A stretch of DNA of 64,000 nt, taken from Membranihabitans marinus. Its GTDB lineage: Bacteria > Bacteroidota > Bacteroidia > Chitinophagales > Saprospiraceae. Within the stretch, counting starts at the first letter, position 1. Every line of letters begins with the position of its first letter. Under the pieces are notes generated by a model. That model saw only the letters and a list, made by a program, of their open reading frames with translations. It had not been told where the DNA came from and ran no database searches. Positions 16,603 through 26,632 of this stretch are shown in pieces. The position numbers and the translations under genes are program-made. The stretch is from positions 1 to 64,000 of the forward strand of contig NZ_JAJQYA010000002.1 of assembly GCF_021729155.1 (NCBI RefSeq), given 5' to 3'.

Positions 16603-19600
16603 ATGAAACTAAAAATTTTACAACTTTCTATTTTACTCATCTTTGTTCTGCAGTTACAGGGACAAAATCCATTGACGATTTCGGGGAGTATAATGGATGT
16701 CAATAATCAGCCTTTAATTGGGGTTAATATCGTAGAAAAGGGAACGAGTAATGGTACTTCATCGGATTTTGATGGTCGTTTTCAATTGAACAATGTGTCT
16801 GAGACTGGTAGGCTATTGATTAGTTATATCGGTTATGAAGGCCAGGAAGTAGCTGTAAATGGGCAGTCGTCATTCGACATTGTATTGGCGGAAAACAAAC
16901 AAACCTTAGACCAAGTTGTCGTCGTTGGTTATGGAACCCAGGAGCGAAGTGAAGTGACAGGGTCTATTTCTTCGGTAAAAGGAGAGGATATGGGGAATTT
17001 GCCAGTAGCTGGTGCTTCGCAAGCGCTTCAAGGTCGAGCTGCCGGTGTACAAGTCGTACGAAATGGTGGAGCGCCTGGTTCGGGTGGAAGTATTCGAATC
17101 CGGGGAACGGGAACAGTCAATAACGCCAATCCACTAGTTGTCATCGATGGAGTTCCCGCTGGTTCGATGAACGATGTCAATCCCAACGATATCGAATCCA
17201 TTGAAGTACTAAAAGACGCCTCCACAGCGGCTATATACGGTTTGCGTGCAGCCAATGGAGTAGTAATCATTACCACGAAAAGGGGAAAGTTCAATGAAAA
17301 TTTATCTTTTACGGTTAATGGCTATACCGGAACTTCCAATGTGGTCAATACCATCGACGTTTTGACAGCACCTCAATTGGCAGAGTTGAAAAGAGAGCGA
17401 TATGTCAATGACGGATTAGCCATTAATCCCATTTGGGAAGACCCTAACTATCTGACTCAAAAGACCAATTGGCAAGATGAATTATTGGGAACAGGCCTGA
17501 CTCAAAACCTTGACTTTACTTTAAGAGGAGGGAGTGAGAACTCAGCCTTTGCCATCTCCGGTGGATACTACAACGAAGAAGGGGTAATTAATCATTCACT
17601 TTCTCAAAAATTCTACTTTCGTATCAATTCAGATCACAAGATAGGTAACTGGCTAACCATTGGTGAAAACCTTCAGATAACCAGACAGAGAGGCTTTGGT
17701 GTGAATACCAGTTCTGCACAAACAGGATTGTTGTGGTCTGCAATTCGATTTCACCCTGGTTTGCCAATTATCAATGCCGATGGCAGTTATAGCTCTTCAC
17801 AAGTCAGTGGTGAGTTTGGAGATATCAATAATCCTATATACACCGTTGATCACCAGGATAGTGAAAACACTAGGAATAGGTTGTTAACCAATGTGTTTTT
17901 GGAAATGAAAATCGTTGATGGATTAAAATTTAAATCCAATTATGCCTTAGACGGCAATCTATCGGACTCTTATAATTTTTCGGTTCAAATCACGGATCAA
18001 ATTCGCCAAAATGCATTGGCCGATTTGGGAAGAGGATATTCTAGTAACTATTCCTTGTTGGCAGAGTATTATCTCAATTACAATAAGGTGATTGCAAAAG
18101 ACCACAGTATCGATATGGTAGGGGGGTATACTGCACAAACTTTTCAGTATGATAACTTTTCTGCATGGAAGCAAGATTATCCCAATGAATCATTGACCCA
18201 ACGGGTGCTGGATGCTGGTCGGACCTTTCAATCTATCTCTGGATCGCAGTCTGAGATTAACCTAGCATCGGTTTTTGGTCGTGTCAACTATAGTTATAAA
18301 GGTAAATATTTATTGTCGGCTACATTGCGACGAGATGGTACATCGCGTTTTGCTGAAGCGAATCGATGGGGTAATTTTCCTGCTATTTCTGCCGGATGGA
18401 GGGTGAACCGAGAATCCTGGTTTGGCGATAGCAAGGTTGTTAGCTTTTTAAAACTCAATGGAGGATGGGGACGTTTAGGTAATCAATCGGTATCTGCTTT
18501 CCAATATTTGGCCTTGATCAGCAGTACGCTGAAAAATGCATTTGGAAATAATCAAGCCACAGGATCTTCCCTATCTAGAATCCCCAATGAAAACATTGGA
18601 TGGGAAACTACTGAAATGCTCGATTTTGGTGTTGAGATTGGCTTGTTTGACAATCGCTGGTTGGCTACGGTTAATTATTTTGATAAAAAGACGGAAGATA
18701 TGTTGATTGCGCCACCGACGATTGGGTCGATTGGGCGAGCGAGTATTCCAGATCAAAACATTGGTTCACTAAAAAATTCAGGAATAGAAATAGAATTGAC
18801 TTATCGAGATGAGATCGGGGAACTTGGATTAACCTTATCGGGTAACGCTTCTCTAATCAAGAATGAAGTCCTAGATTTGGGAGGACGGGAATTTTTGGGG
18901 TCTCAATTTTACGGTCGACCGAATCAAGAGATTGCGAGAACCTATGTCGGAACTCCAATCGGTACATTTTACGGTTGGAAGGCCGATGGATTATACCAGA
19001 ATCAAACTGAGATTGATACCGATCCTGCACTGGCCAATGACGAACGCAGAGACCAAGAGTTAATCCAGCCAGGAGATGTGCGATTTTTAGATTTAAATGG
19101 CGATGGACAGATCGATGCAGAAGATAGAACCATACTCGGAGATCCATTTCCAGATGTGACATTTGGCTTAAATACTTCATTGGATTACAAGGGTTTTGAC
19201 CTTAATGTTTACATTCTCGGTGTTGCCGGAGTGGAAATCTTCAATGCTGATAGAATGCAGGGCCTTGACCCGACCTATTCATTTAATATGTATGCAGAAA
19301 CCTTGAATAGATGGACGGGTGAAAATACCTCAAATTCTATACCTAGGATGACGACCAAACGCAATAATGTCAATCACCGAACTTCAGATCTCTTTATAGA
19401 GAAGGGAGACTTTCTACGCTTAAAGAATCTAACCCTAGGTTATAGTTTGCCCAATGCCATCACCAGCAAAATCGGTATGGCGAGTTGGAGATTTTATATT
19501 TCGGGCCAAAACGTCATTACTTTGACAGGATATTCCGGTATGGACCCAGAGTTGGGCTACGTCGATGGCAATCTCCAAGCCAATGTAGATTACGCACAAT

Positions 19601-19647
19601 ATCCGCAGGCAAGGACATTTATCTTCGGAACTAGCATTAAATTTTAA
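16603..19647 (+). CDS. SusC/RagA-family TonB-dependent outer membrane transporter
   Basis: The second SusC-class transporter, 1014 residues, of a different subfamily from the first. The signal peptide (LSILLIFVLQLQGQ) is followed by a carboxypeptidase-D regulatory-like domain (GVNIVEKGTSNGTSSDFDGRF). Next is the classic SusC junction LDQVVVVGYGTQERSEVTGS, then the plug (ALQGRAAGVQVVRNGGAPG, IRGTGTVNNANPL, LKDASTAAIYGLRAANGV) and a barrel ending in GTSIKF. A calcium-binding-like DLNGDGQIDAEDR loop sits in the barrel near residue 828, a feature common in these transporters. It is the first gene of an operon with SusD and a small lipoprotein. Confidence 0.96.
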   Translation: MKLKILQLSILLIFVLQLQGQNPLTISGSIMDVNNQPLIGVNIVEKGTSNGTSSDFDGRFQLNNVSETGRLLISYIGYEGQEVAVNGQSSFDIVLAENKQTLDQVVVVGYGTQERSEVTGSISSVKGEDMGNLPVAGASQALQGRAAGVQVVRNGGAPGSGGSIRIRGTGTVNNANPLVVIDGVPAGSMNDVNPNDIESIEVLKDASTAAIYGLRAANGVVIITTKRGKFNENLSFTVNGYTGTSNVVNTIDVLTAPQLAELKRERYVNDGLAINPIWEDPNYLTQKTNWQDELLGTGLTQNLDFTLRGGSENSAFAISGGYYNEEGVINHSLSQKFYFRINSDHKIGNWLTIGENLQITRQRGFGVNTSSAQTGLLWSAIRFHPGLPIINADGSYSSSQVSGEFGDINNPIYTVDHQDSENTRNRLLTNVFLEMKIVDGLKFKSNYALDGNLSDSYNFSVQITDQIRQNALADLGRGYSSNYSLLAEYYLNYNKVIAKDHSIDMVGGYTAQTFQYDNFSAWKQDYPNESLTQRVLDAGRTFQSISGSQSEINLASVFGRVNYSYKGKYLLSATLRRDGTSRFAEANRWGNFPAISAGWRVNRESWFGDSKVVSFLKLNGGWGRLGNQSVSAFQYLALISSTLKNAFGNNQATGSSLSRIPNENIGWETTEMLDFGVEIGLFDNRWLATVNYFDKKTEDMLIAPPTIGSIGRASIPDQNIGSLKNSGIEIELTYRDEIGELGLTLSGNASLIKNEVLDLGGREFLGSQFYGRPNQEIARTYVGTPIGTFYGWKADGLYQNQTEIDTDPALANDERRDQELIQPGDVRFLDLNGDGQIDAEDRTILGDPFPDVTFGLNTSLDYKGFDLNVYILGVAGVEIFNADRMQGLDPTYSFNMYAETLNRWTGENTSNSIPRMTTKRNNVNHRTSDLFIEKGDFLRLKNLTLGYSLPNAITSKIGMASWRFYISGQNVITLTGYSGMDPELGYVDGNLQANVDYAQYPQARTFIFGTSIKF

Positions 19648-19672
19648 AAACAAACACACAAATTAAACTATA

Positions 19673-21103
19673 ATGAGACATTATATTTTATTCTTTATAT
19701 CCTTGACTGGATTATGCTCTTGCTCACAGGATTTTCTAAATACAGAGCCTTACGGCCAGTCGACTTCTGACCAGTTTTGGCGCAATGCCGACGATGCAGT
19801 ATCGGCATCTAATGCCTTGTATGAGCCACTCGATGACGAAAGTTTTTATGGACATACTGAGCAAACCTTTGAGATATGTTCCGATGATTTTTGGCGAGCA
19901 GGTGATCACGGTGAGGATCAAGCAATTGAAGACTTTACCTTTGATGCCAACAATGCACAATTGAGAGAGAGTTATACGAGGAAATATGAAATTATCAATC
20001 GCGCCAATGCTATTTTGATCAATGTTCCAGATATAGATATGGATGCAGGTATTAAAAACAGAGTCTTGGGCGAAGCACACTTTATGAGAGGCTTTGCTAT
20101 GTGGCGCCAACATGTCATTTATGGATCTCTTCCCATTATAGATGTAGAACGGTATCGAAACAATGAGTTTAACGTTGCGAAACCTAGTGTGGAGGAATTT
20201 AGAGCATTCATAGAAGCAGATTGGAAAAAAGCATCAGAATTGTTGCCTGTAAGCCATTCCGAAGATAATATCGGTCGCCCATCTGGTGGAACAGCCAACG
20301 GTTTTTTGGCAAAATTATATGTTTACTGGAACAAGCTAGATCAGGCCATCGCCGCTGGAAACAAAGTTATCAATGGCCCCTATGGATTGGCAGATAACTT
20401 TGCCGATAATTTTACGATTGAGACAGAGAATAATCCCGAAGTTCTGTTTGCCGTACAGTGTTTAGATGGTTGGACATCTGCACCATATAGAGTCTATACT
20501 ACGCCTAGACCTTGGGGTGGTTGGGATTTTCACGAACCCGTTCAGGATTTGATCGATGAATATGAGGATAATGACCCTAGATTAGATGCCACAGTGTTTA
20601 AAGTAGGAGACATGGTCGATTTGGGAGGTAATAAAGGCTTGACAGAATATGTAGAAGGACTATCTCAAACTAATTATCACTTTAGAAAATTTGCCTCGTG
20701 GAATGAAGCCGGCGGATTGGATAGCGATCAAAATATTCCTATTCTCCGTTCTGCTGATGTTTATTTATTGGTGGCTGAAGCCAAAATTAGATCAGGGCAA
20801 AGTGGAGATGTAGAGCTAAATGCCGTTAGAACTCGTGCTGGATTAACACCAAAGTCTAATGCAACTATGGCCGATGTAATTCATGAAAGGAGAGTAGAGT
20901 TGGCCGGTGAAAATCAACGACATGCCGACTTAGTACGTTGGGACAAAACCAACGAGGTGGATATCGTCGAACACTACAATATCGATAGAGGGCAATATAA
21001 ACCCGCTCGAAATTTTCAACGTCCTAAGCACTATTATTTTGCCATTCCTCAAAATGAAATTGATTTGTCCAACGGAATCTTGATGCAAAATGAGGGTTAT
21101 TAA
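19673..21103 (+). CDS. RagB/SusD-family nutrient uptake outer membrane lipoprotein
   Basis: The partner of the preceding SusC, 476 residues. The N-terminus has a lipobox (LTGLCSCSQDFL) and the mature start DFLNTEPYGQSTSDQFW typical of RagB/SusD proteins. The helical SusD core follows (LGEAHFMRGFAMW, GGTANGFLAKLYVYW), with the usual C-terminal signature RSADVYLLVAEAKIRSGQ and VIHERRVELAGENQRHADLVRWDK, and the ending FAIPQNEIDLSNG. It binds the substrate outside the cell and acts as a lid over the SusC channel. The two start codons are consistent with co-transcription (25 bp gap). Confidence 0.96.
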   Translation: MRHYILFFISLTGLCSCSQDFLNTEPYGQSTSDQFWRNADDAVSASNALYEPLDDESFYGHTEQTFEICSDDFWRAGDHGEDQAIEDFTFDANNAQLRESYTRKYEIINRANAILINVPDIDMDAGIKNRVLGEAHFMRGFAMWRQHVIYGSLPIIDVERYRNNEFNVAKPSVEEFRAFIEADWKKASELLPVSHSEDNIGRPSGGTANGFLAKLYVYWNKLDQAIAAGNKVINGPYGLADNFADNFTIETENNPEVLFAVQCLDGWTSAPYRVYTTPRPWGGWDFHEPVQDLIDEYEDNDPRLDATVFKVGDMVDLGGNKGLTEYVEGLSQTNYHFRKFASWNEAGGLDSDQNIPILRSADVYLLVAEAKIRSGQSGDVELNAVRTRAGLTPKSNATMADVIHERRVELAGENQRHADLVRWDKTNEVDIVEHYNIDRGQYKPARNFQRPKHYYFAIPQNEIDLSNGILMQNEGY

Positions 21104-21124
21104 TATCGTTAATAGGATGGCGGA

Positions 21125-21571
21125 ATGAAAAAATCCTTTGTTCTTTATATTATATTAATTGGTTTATGGGGCTGTGAGCAAAAGCCCTATAAACCTTTTT
21201 TACTCGGTGCGTGGAAGGTTGATTCCACCTATAGTTATTACAATGGATTCTCTTATACAGAACGCAAGTCTGGAGGGGATTGGGCTAAAAATATTTACAG
21301 TGAAGATGGATTGATGAAGGAAGTAAAATACCAAACATTTCAAAGCTATCACTATTCTTGGCAGGGATTGGACACCATCGTCCTTCGTTCTACCTCAGGG
21401 GGGCAGCCGATCTATTACCAATTACTGGGGCTGACTCAAGAGCAACTTATTCTTAAAAAGACTAAGCGAGGACTTTTTTCTGAAATAGACGGTGAACGAT
21501 ACGAGATTAGGTATATGTCTAGAACGAATCTTCCCAGTGAAGAAATTATCCCATTTGTCGATCCGAGGTAG
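21125..21571 (+). CDS. Small lipoprotein, third gene of the SusC/SusD operon
   Basis: A 148-residue predicted lipoprotein (IILIGLWGCEQKPYKP). The mature part opens with FLLGAWKVDSTYSYYNG, and the later strands (YHYSWQGLDTIVLRS, YYQLLGLTQEQLILKK) resemble the lipocalin-like fold common in Bacteroidota lipoproteins, but no family can be named. It starts 21 bp after the SusD stop codon, so it is very likely part of the same transcript and perhaps an accessory surface protein of the transporter. It lies just before a degraded repeat element. Confidence 0.8.
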   Translation: MKKSFVLYIILIGLWGCEQKPYKPFLLGAWKVDSTYSYYNGFSYTERKSGGDWAKNIYSEDGLMKEVKYQTFQSYHYSWQGLDTIVLRSTSGGQPIYYQLLGLTQEQLILKKTKRGLFSEIDGERYEIRYMSRTNLPSEEIIPFVDPR

Positions 21572-21607
21572 TGTTGTGAGAATATATTGCCAAATGCATT
21601 GAAGATT

Positions 21608-21920
21608 GATAAGTTCACCCACCCACGACACAGAGGTCGTGTTGGCATTATCTATCATCCTAAAGGGATCACATGTCATAGCCGAGTGTTGAAAATACAC
21701 GGATAGCATTGTGGCAGAATATAGATTTGGCGGACTTTTTGCTTTAACCTAGATGTTTTAATACAACATATTTTCAAGTTACGTAATCGTAATTCTCAAA
21801 TCCGCAAAAAGTGTGACAAATCCGACTGGTTAGGGGAGGTTCGCTGGCTTGCCATCCGAGCCTGTGGTCTCGGTTCCTTCATCGATGATCCATTTAGGAA
21901 CATCGGTGCTTTACAGCACT
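21608..21920 (+). repeat. Hairpin-triplet repeat remnants, copy 4 (degenerate)
   Basis: Two separated pieces of the repeat family. At 21624-21641 CACGAC pairs with GTCGTG around ACAGAG, preceded by the family leader CCACCC. At 21856-21919 a full A-B-C order survives. CCGAG pairs with CTCGG and is followed by GTTCCTTCAT. CGATGATCC pairs with GGAACATCG with one mismatch around ATTTA. GTGCT pairs with AGCAC around TTAC, followed by CCATTCAGTCAT. No terminal inverted repeats are recognisable. The stretch between the two pieces and from 21921 to 22067 holds nothing else I can name. Confidence 0.65.
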
Positions 21921-22067
21921 CCATTCAGTCATACTCAGTCATGGACAACTGCATTTGGTCATGGTCAGTCACAGCTATTAGACTAAGTCCACTTCGATTC
22001 AATTCAACGCCTTTAGGGCTTTTTTTTATTTTTAACACTTGTGCAAGGACTCAATGAATTTGTCTAA

Positions 22068-25000
22068 TTATTTTACCGTAAATTGCATGGTCTCGGCATT
22101 ATTGGCTGATACAATGAGGGTTAGGCCGTTTTTGTTTTTGACAATACCTATATCTCGATTGTCTGCTGGGCAATGAAAACCAGATTCATCCATCGGCAAT
22201 ACATCAAAGCTCTTATCTCGATTGCCAGTAAGAATGAGCCCATTGAGTCCATCCAATGGCCCTTGATGGCTGTCTGGAGCTTCGGAATTGCCCACCAATA
22301 TCAAATCCATATAACCGTCTCCATTTACGTCCGTTGTCGTTATACCGTGTACTGGACCAAATTGAACTTCCATAGGTAGGATGTGGGGTTTAAATGTTTC
22401 GTTGCCTATGTTTTCATACCATTGAGTCCTAAAATCATCGACCTGAAATTCTAGTCCTTTATTGCGATTTGGGAAAATCTCAGACCAACTCGCCTCTGCG
22501 TAGGATTTGTAATTTCGGTATCGTTTTTTAAGAGGGGATATCCATGCCAAAAGGTCATTTCTAAAGGCCACTGGAGCCCTATGGTCACCTCGGTATTGCA
22601 CTATGATGGGATCTATGGAATTGTTTCCATCAAAATCATCGACGAACATTGTAAGTGGTTTGTCGACAGAAGTGGTGAAAGACGAATTGAGACCTTGATT
22701 GCCTGCGACAAGATCGATGTCACCATCTCCGTCGATATCAACGGGCAGGATGGTATTCCACCAAGCTCGACTGTCTTCCATATTGAATTTTGTCGTACCA
22801 TCTCGAAATTGACCATTGTCGTTGGTTAAGATGATAATGGGAGTCCATTCTCCAGCCAAAATGATGTCGATGTGGCCATTGTTGTCAATGTCAGTACATT
22901 GTATATCTTTGATCATACCGATCTTCCTGAGTTTGGGGTATAGAGAGTCGGTAACATCTTCAAAATATCCACCTTTGTTTTCTAGAATATAAGATGGAGC
23001 AGGGAGGGGATAGGACTGCATATCGACGTACCCACCTATGCATAAATCGAGATCGCCATCGCCGTCAAAATCCCCAGAGGCCACAGATGATGTACTGGTC
23101 TTCATGGGGGGGAGCCAATTCGTCGTCATTTGAAAATTACCTTGACCATCGTTTAAGTATAGTCTATCTTGATAGAGGTGGTGATCTTTTTCAAATTCAT
23201 TGCTGCCGCTGGTCACATATAGGTCCAGGTCGCCATCGCCATCGGCATCGAAGAAAACCGAGCCCAGGTCTTCGTAGCCATCTTCTTGTTGGTCTATTTC
23301 TTGAGATTTGAATTGTCCAGAGGGCATTTGGACAAAGATTTGACCTGATTGATTGTATCCACCACCTATAAAGTAATCGTCTAAACCATCGGCATTGACA
23401 TCGCCAATCGATATTTTCGGACCTTGAATGGAATATTTATGCGGAATTAAGGGGTGTATATTAAAATCAGCAAACTCTATATCTTTGTGAATGAATGGTT
23501 TAGTTTGCGTTACTTTTTCTAAGGGCGTATTGTATTGTTTCTTTGTCGGTATTTCTATGGATGATTTCTCATATGAAAGAGTGATACACTGATCCACATT
23601 GGGGTGTTCAATGACTTGTCTATTGAAGTCAGGCCAAATCACAACGATGGAGTCGATTTTGTCAATATTTCCTAATCCAAAGTGAAGAATGGGATCTACG
23701 GAGGATTGATAACCGCGGTAGGGGTAGTTGTGTTGGTATTGGAAAATGGATTCTCCGTAAACGTAGACTTTACTACCGATGCCATTGATATTTTCATCCG
23801 TTCCTCTCAGTTTTACTTTTATATAGTGGTTGTTGAGCCGCTGTCTAGATGTATTTTTGTAAACAAATACCTTGTCGAATGAATTGCAGGTAATGTAGTC
23901 CAAGTCCCCATCGTTATCCAAATCGACATAAGCTGATCCAGAAGAAAAAGAAGAGTCCACAAAACCCCAATCAGCAGATGAATCGGTGAATCTCAAATCG
24001 CCATTGTTTCGAAAAGAATAATTGGGCAAATACACCCCTTTAAGTTGGCTTATGTATTGGATGAGTTGGGATTGGCTGTTGTTGTCGAATTGACCGCCGA
24101 CTACGAGTCCAGATTTGTAATGAATAAAATCTAAGTCGATGTTGTCTCTCGGATAGCCATTGGTAATGGTCAAATCTTTGAACCCGTCGTTGTCAATATC
24201 AAAAAACAGTGGTGACCAACTCCAATCGGTACTCGATACTCCACTCAAATTGCTGATTTCACTGTATACTACTTCATCCTTGTCATCGAGTCCTCTATTT
24301 AGCTGGATGGTGTTTTTGACGACTTGAGGCTGATATCCCAGTTTTATTTCTGAGGCATAACGGTTGTAGTTAATGGAATTGATCATGGATTTTCTCCGTC
24401 TGTGGTCGGGAGGTAACATGTCTACTGCGATAATGTCCGGCCTACCATCATTGTTGTAGTCAGCTAAATCACAGCCCATAGAGGAATAACTGCTGTGCTT
24501 TAAATAATCAGCTGCCTTGTCTGTGAAGCTGCCATCGCCATTGTTGATATACAATATATCATTACTGACATAATCATTAGAAACATAGATGTCTTCCCAA
24601 CCATCGCCATCGATATCCCCTATGGCTAGGCCAAGACCATAGCCTTCTATATTGATGCCTGCATCAATAGACACATCTCGAAAATAACCATTGTCATTGC
24701 GCATTAATTGATCGGTGTTTTTCATTTCACCGTTGATGCGTTTGGGGCGCAATACATTGGGTCCCATTTCGTCGGTGGTGTTATTGAGCAGGTATACGTC
24801 GAGATCTCCATCTTTGTCGTAATCAAAGAATCCAGCAGAGGTTTGATATCCCGTATTGTCCAATCCATATTCGGCCGCCCTTTCGGTAAATGTGTTGTCT
24901 TTGTTGTTAATGTAGAGCTGATTGCGTCTATTGTTGGCATGGTAAGGGCCTGAAAAACATAGATAGAGATCCATCCACCCATCGGCATTAATGTCGACCA

Positions 25001-25358
25001 TATTTACTCCTGTTCCCCATTTGAGTTGGGTATTAATACCTGCAGATTCAGTAATGTCTTCGAATTTAAAATCTCCTTTATTGAGGTATAATTTTCCATT
25101 CGTCATATTGCCACTGAAATATATGTCTTGCAGGCCGTCGTTGTTGATGTCACCTACGCCTATACCACTTCCATTGAAAAAATATTCATAAGTTATGATA
25201 TTCAGTTCAGATGATTCATAGAGTTCGTTGGAAAACTCGATACCTGTTTCCTCGCTTCTTAATAATTGAAATAGACCATTGTCTTCTTCGGATTTTTCGG
25301 TACATGAAGATAATAAGGTGAGAAATATTATGACTTTCGATAGTGACTTATTATCCAT
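22068..25358 (-). CDS. FG-GAP/VCBS-repeat lipoprotein with ASPIC/UnbV domain (CRTAC1-like)
   Basis: A surface lipoprotein of about 1096 residues. I start at the ATG at 25358, which gives a clean lipobox (IIFLTLLSSCTEK); the frame is open a further 27 codons upstream. About fourteen FG-GAP-type calcium-binding loops of the DxDxDGxxD kind are spread over its length, for example DINNDGLQDIYF, DIDGDGWEDIYV, DADGDGDLDLYV and DVNGDGYMDLIL. These imply two beta-propellers. Between them is an ASPIC/UnbV domain (NHYIKVKLRGTDENINGIG, then HFGLGNIDKIDSIVVIWP). Such proteins often accompany SusC/SusD systems in Bacteroidota, and this one is convergent with one. Its ligand is unknown. Confidence 0.93.
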   Translation of the reverse strand: MDNKSLSKVIIFLTLLSSCTEKSEEDNGLFQLLRSEETGIEFSNELYESSELNIITYEYFFNGSGIGVGDINNDGLQDIYFSGNMTNGKLYLNKGDFKFEDITESAGINTQLKWGTGVNMVDINADGWMDLYLCFSGPYHANNRRNQLYINNKDNTFTERAAEYGLDNTGYQTSAGFFDYDKDGDLDVYLLNNTTDEMGPNVLRPKRINGEMKNTDQLMRNDNGYFRDVSIDAGINIEGYGLGLAIGDIDGDGWEDIYVSNDYVSNDILYINNGDGSFTDKAADYLKHSSYSSMGCDLADYNNDGRPDIIAVDMLPPDHRRRKSMINSINYNRYASEIKLGYQPQVVKNTIQLNRGLDDKDEVVYSEISNLSGVSSTDWSWSPLFFDIDNDGFKDLTITNGYPRDNIDLDFIHYKSGLVVGGQFDNNSQSQLIQYISQLKGVYLPNYSFRNNGDLRFTDSSADWGFVDSSFSSGSAYVDLDNDGDLDYITCNSFDKVFVYKNTSRQRLNNHYIKVKLRGTDENINGIGSKVYVYGESIFQYQHNYPYRGYQSSVDPILHFGLGNIDKIDSIVVIWPDFNRQVIEHPNVDQCITLSYEKSSIEIPTKKQYNTPLEKVTQTKPFIHKDIEFADFNIHPLIPHKYSIQGPKISIGDVNADGLDDYFIGGGYNQSGQIFVQMPSGQFKSQEIDQQEDGYEDLGSVFFDADGDGDLDLYVTSGSNEFEKDHHLYQDRLYLNDGQGNFQMTTNWLPPMKTSTSSVASGDFDGDGDLDLCIGGYVDMQSYPLPAPSYILENKGGYFEDVTDSLYPKLRKIGMIKDIQCTDIDNNGHIDIILAGEWTPIIILTNDNGQFRDGTTKFNMEDSRAWWNTILPVDIDGDGDIDLVAGNQGLNSSFTTSVDKPLTMFVDDFDGNNSIDPIIVQYRGDHRAPVAFRNDLLAWISPLKKRYRNYKSYAEASWSEIFPNRNKGLEFQVDDFRTQWYENIGNETFKPHILPMEVQFGPVHGITTTDVNGDGYMDLILVGNSEAPDSHQGPLDGLNGLILTGNRDKSFDVLPMDESGFHCPADNRDIGIVKNKNGLTLIVSANNAETMQFTVK

Positions 25359-25486
25359 ATAGTGATTGATCTTTTTGTTTTTGTAGAAATATTCTACAAG
25401 GAGTTTAAAGATCAACTTATAAATGGATACAGATCTCAATCTTAAATCAACAAAACATTAATTTTAATACGAGATTTCCCCTTGAT

Positions 25487-25663
25487 TTACGATTCTGATT
25501 CCTCATCTTTTGAACGCTTATACCTTTTGGCGTCTTTGAGGGATTTGGTTAACATATATTCCAATTGACCATTGACACTGCGGAACTCATCGTCGGCCCA
25601 TTTTTCAATCATCTTGAAAACTTCCGGATCGATGCGCAGTGCAAATGATTTCTTCTTCGTCAT
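25487..25663 (-). CDS. Small ribbon-helix-helix (Arc-type) protein
   Basis: A 58-residue reading frame whose translation begins MTKKKSFALRIDPEVFKMI and continues EKWADDEFRSVNGQLEYM. This is the ribbon-helix-helix pattern of Arc-like proteins: a short basic beta-strand (KSFALRI), helix A (DPEVFKMIEKWAD), and helix B after SVNGQ. The C-terminus is charged (KRYKRSKDEESES). It lies 111 bp after the SPFH gene on the same strand, a pairing I recognise from other Bacteroidota. It probably binds DNA and may regulate its neighbour, which is inference. The ATG at 25661-25663 is the natural start. Confidence 0.85.
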   Translation of the reverse strand: MTKKKSFALRIDPEVFKMIEKWADDEFRSVNGQLEYMLTKSLKDAKRYKRSKDEESES

Positions 25664-25774
25664 AATGTATATTAAGTATATAGTATTATATATGAATTTC
25701 GCTTTTTATAATCACAATTTACAAAACTGTAATTTATCTCTATAAGTAGAAAATTCAGTTTTTATTATTTCGTA

Positions 25775-26632
25775 TTATTGGTGCAGACTTCCTGTATTGA
25801 TAACTGGAGTCACCTCCTTGTCTCCACAAAGAACAACCATAAGATTGCTGACCATGGATGCTTTTTTATCTTCATCAAAATCAACAATATTGTCGTCAGA
25901 CAACTGTTGTAATGCATCTTCAACCATGCCTACAGCTCCTTCGACAATCTTTTTTCGCGCAGCAACGATGGCTACTGCCTGTTGACGTTTAAGCATAGAA
26001 CTGGCTATCTCAGGCGCATAGGCCAAATATCCAATACGAGCTTCCAATACTTTGATGCCCGCAATGATTAATCTTTCCGTGATTTCTTCTTCCAGGGCTT
26101 GGTTGACTTCATCCATGCCAGAACGAAGGGTCAATTCGCCTTCATCGGCATCAAAATTGTCATAGGGGTAGGAGCCAGCCAGTTTTCGAACGGCGGCATC
26201 GGTTTGCACACGGACAAATTCTTCGTATTTGTCCACATCAAATGCTGCCTTGTAAGTATCTTCTACCTTCCAGACTAAGATGACATTGATGAGAATGGGA
26301 TTCCCCAATTTGTCATTTACTTTTACTCGTTCACTATCAAAGTTTCGAGCGCGAAGTGATATTCTTTGCCTAGTATAAAACGGATTGGCCCAGAAAAATC
26401 CATTTTCTCTTACCGTGCCCTTATAAGCACCAAATAATACTAAGACCTTGGATCCATTGGGATTGACTATGAAGAATCCCTTCACCGCAAAAATAATTAT
26501 TAAAAATGTAATAATAAAAAGGGCGTTTTTCGTGGCCAATAGGGCTATGATGGTGATTAAAATAAGGACGATTAGAGTTGTTAAAACCGTATAACCGTTG
26601 GTAGGCTTGATATTTACTTCGTTATTATTCAT
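25775..26632 (-). CDS. SPFH (stomatin/prohibitin/flotillin) domain membrane protein
   Basis: A 285-residue membrane protein. Two adjacent hydrophobic segments (about residues 15-34 and 37-53; VLTTLIVLILITIIALLA and ALFIITFLIIIFAVKGFF) are followed by the SPFH domain (GFFIVNPNGSKVLVLFGAYKG, WANPFYTRQRISLRARNFD, ILINVILVWKVEDTYKA). A predicted coiled-coil/helical part follows (MLKRQQAVAIVAARKKIVEGAVG). Such proteins form oligomeric rings on the inner membrane and scaffold proteases or lipid domains. It is first in a two-gene unit with a ribbon-helix-helix protein. Confidence 0.92.
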   Translation of the reverse strand: MNNNEVNIKPTNGYTVLTTLIVLILITIIALLATKNALFIITFLIIIFAVKGFFIVNPNGSKVLVLFGAYKGTVRENGFFWANPFYTRQRISLRARNFDSERVKVNDKLGNPILINVILVWKVEDTYKAAFDVDKYEEFVRVQTDAAVRKLAGSYPYDNFDADEGELTLRSGMDEVNQALEEEITERLIIAGIKVLEARIGYLAYAPEIASSMLKRQQAVAIVAARKKIVEGAVGMVEDALQQLSDDNIVDFDEDKKASMVSNLMVVLCGDKEVTPVINTGSLHQ

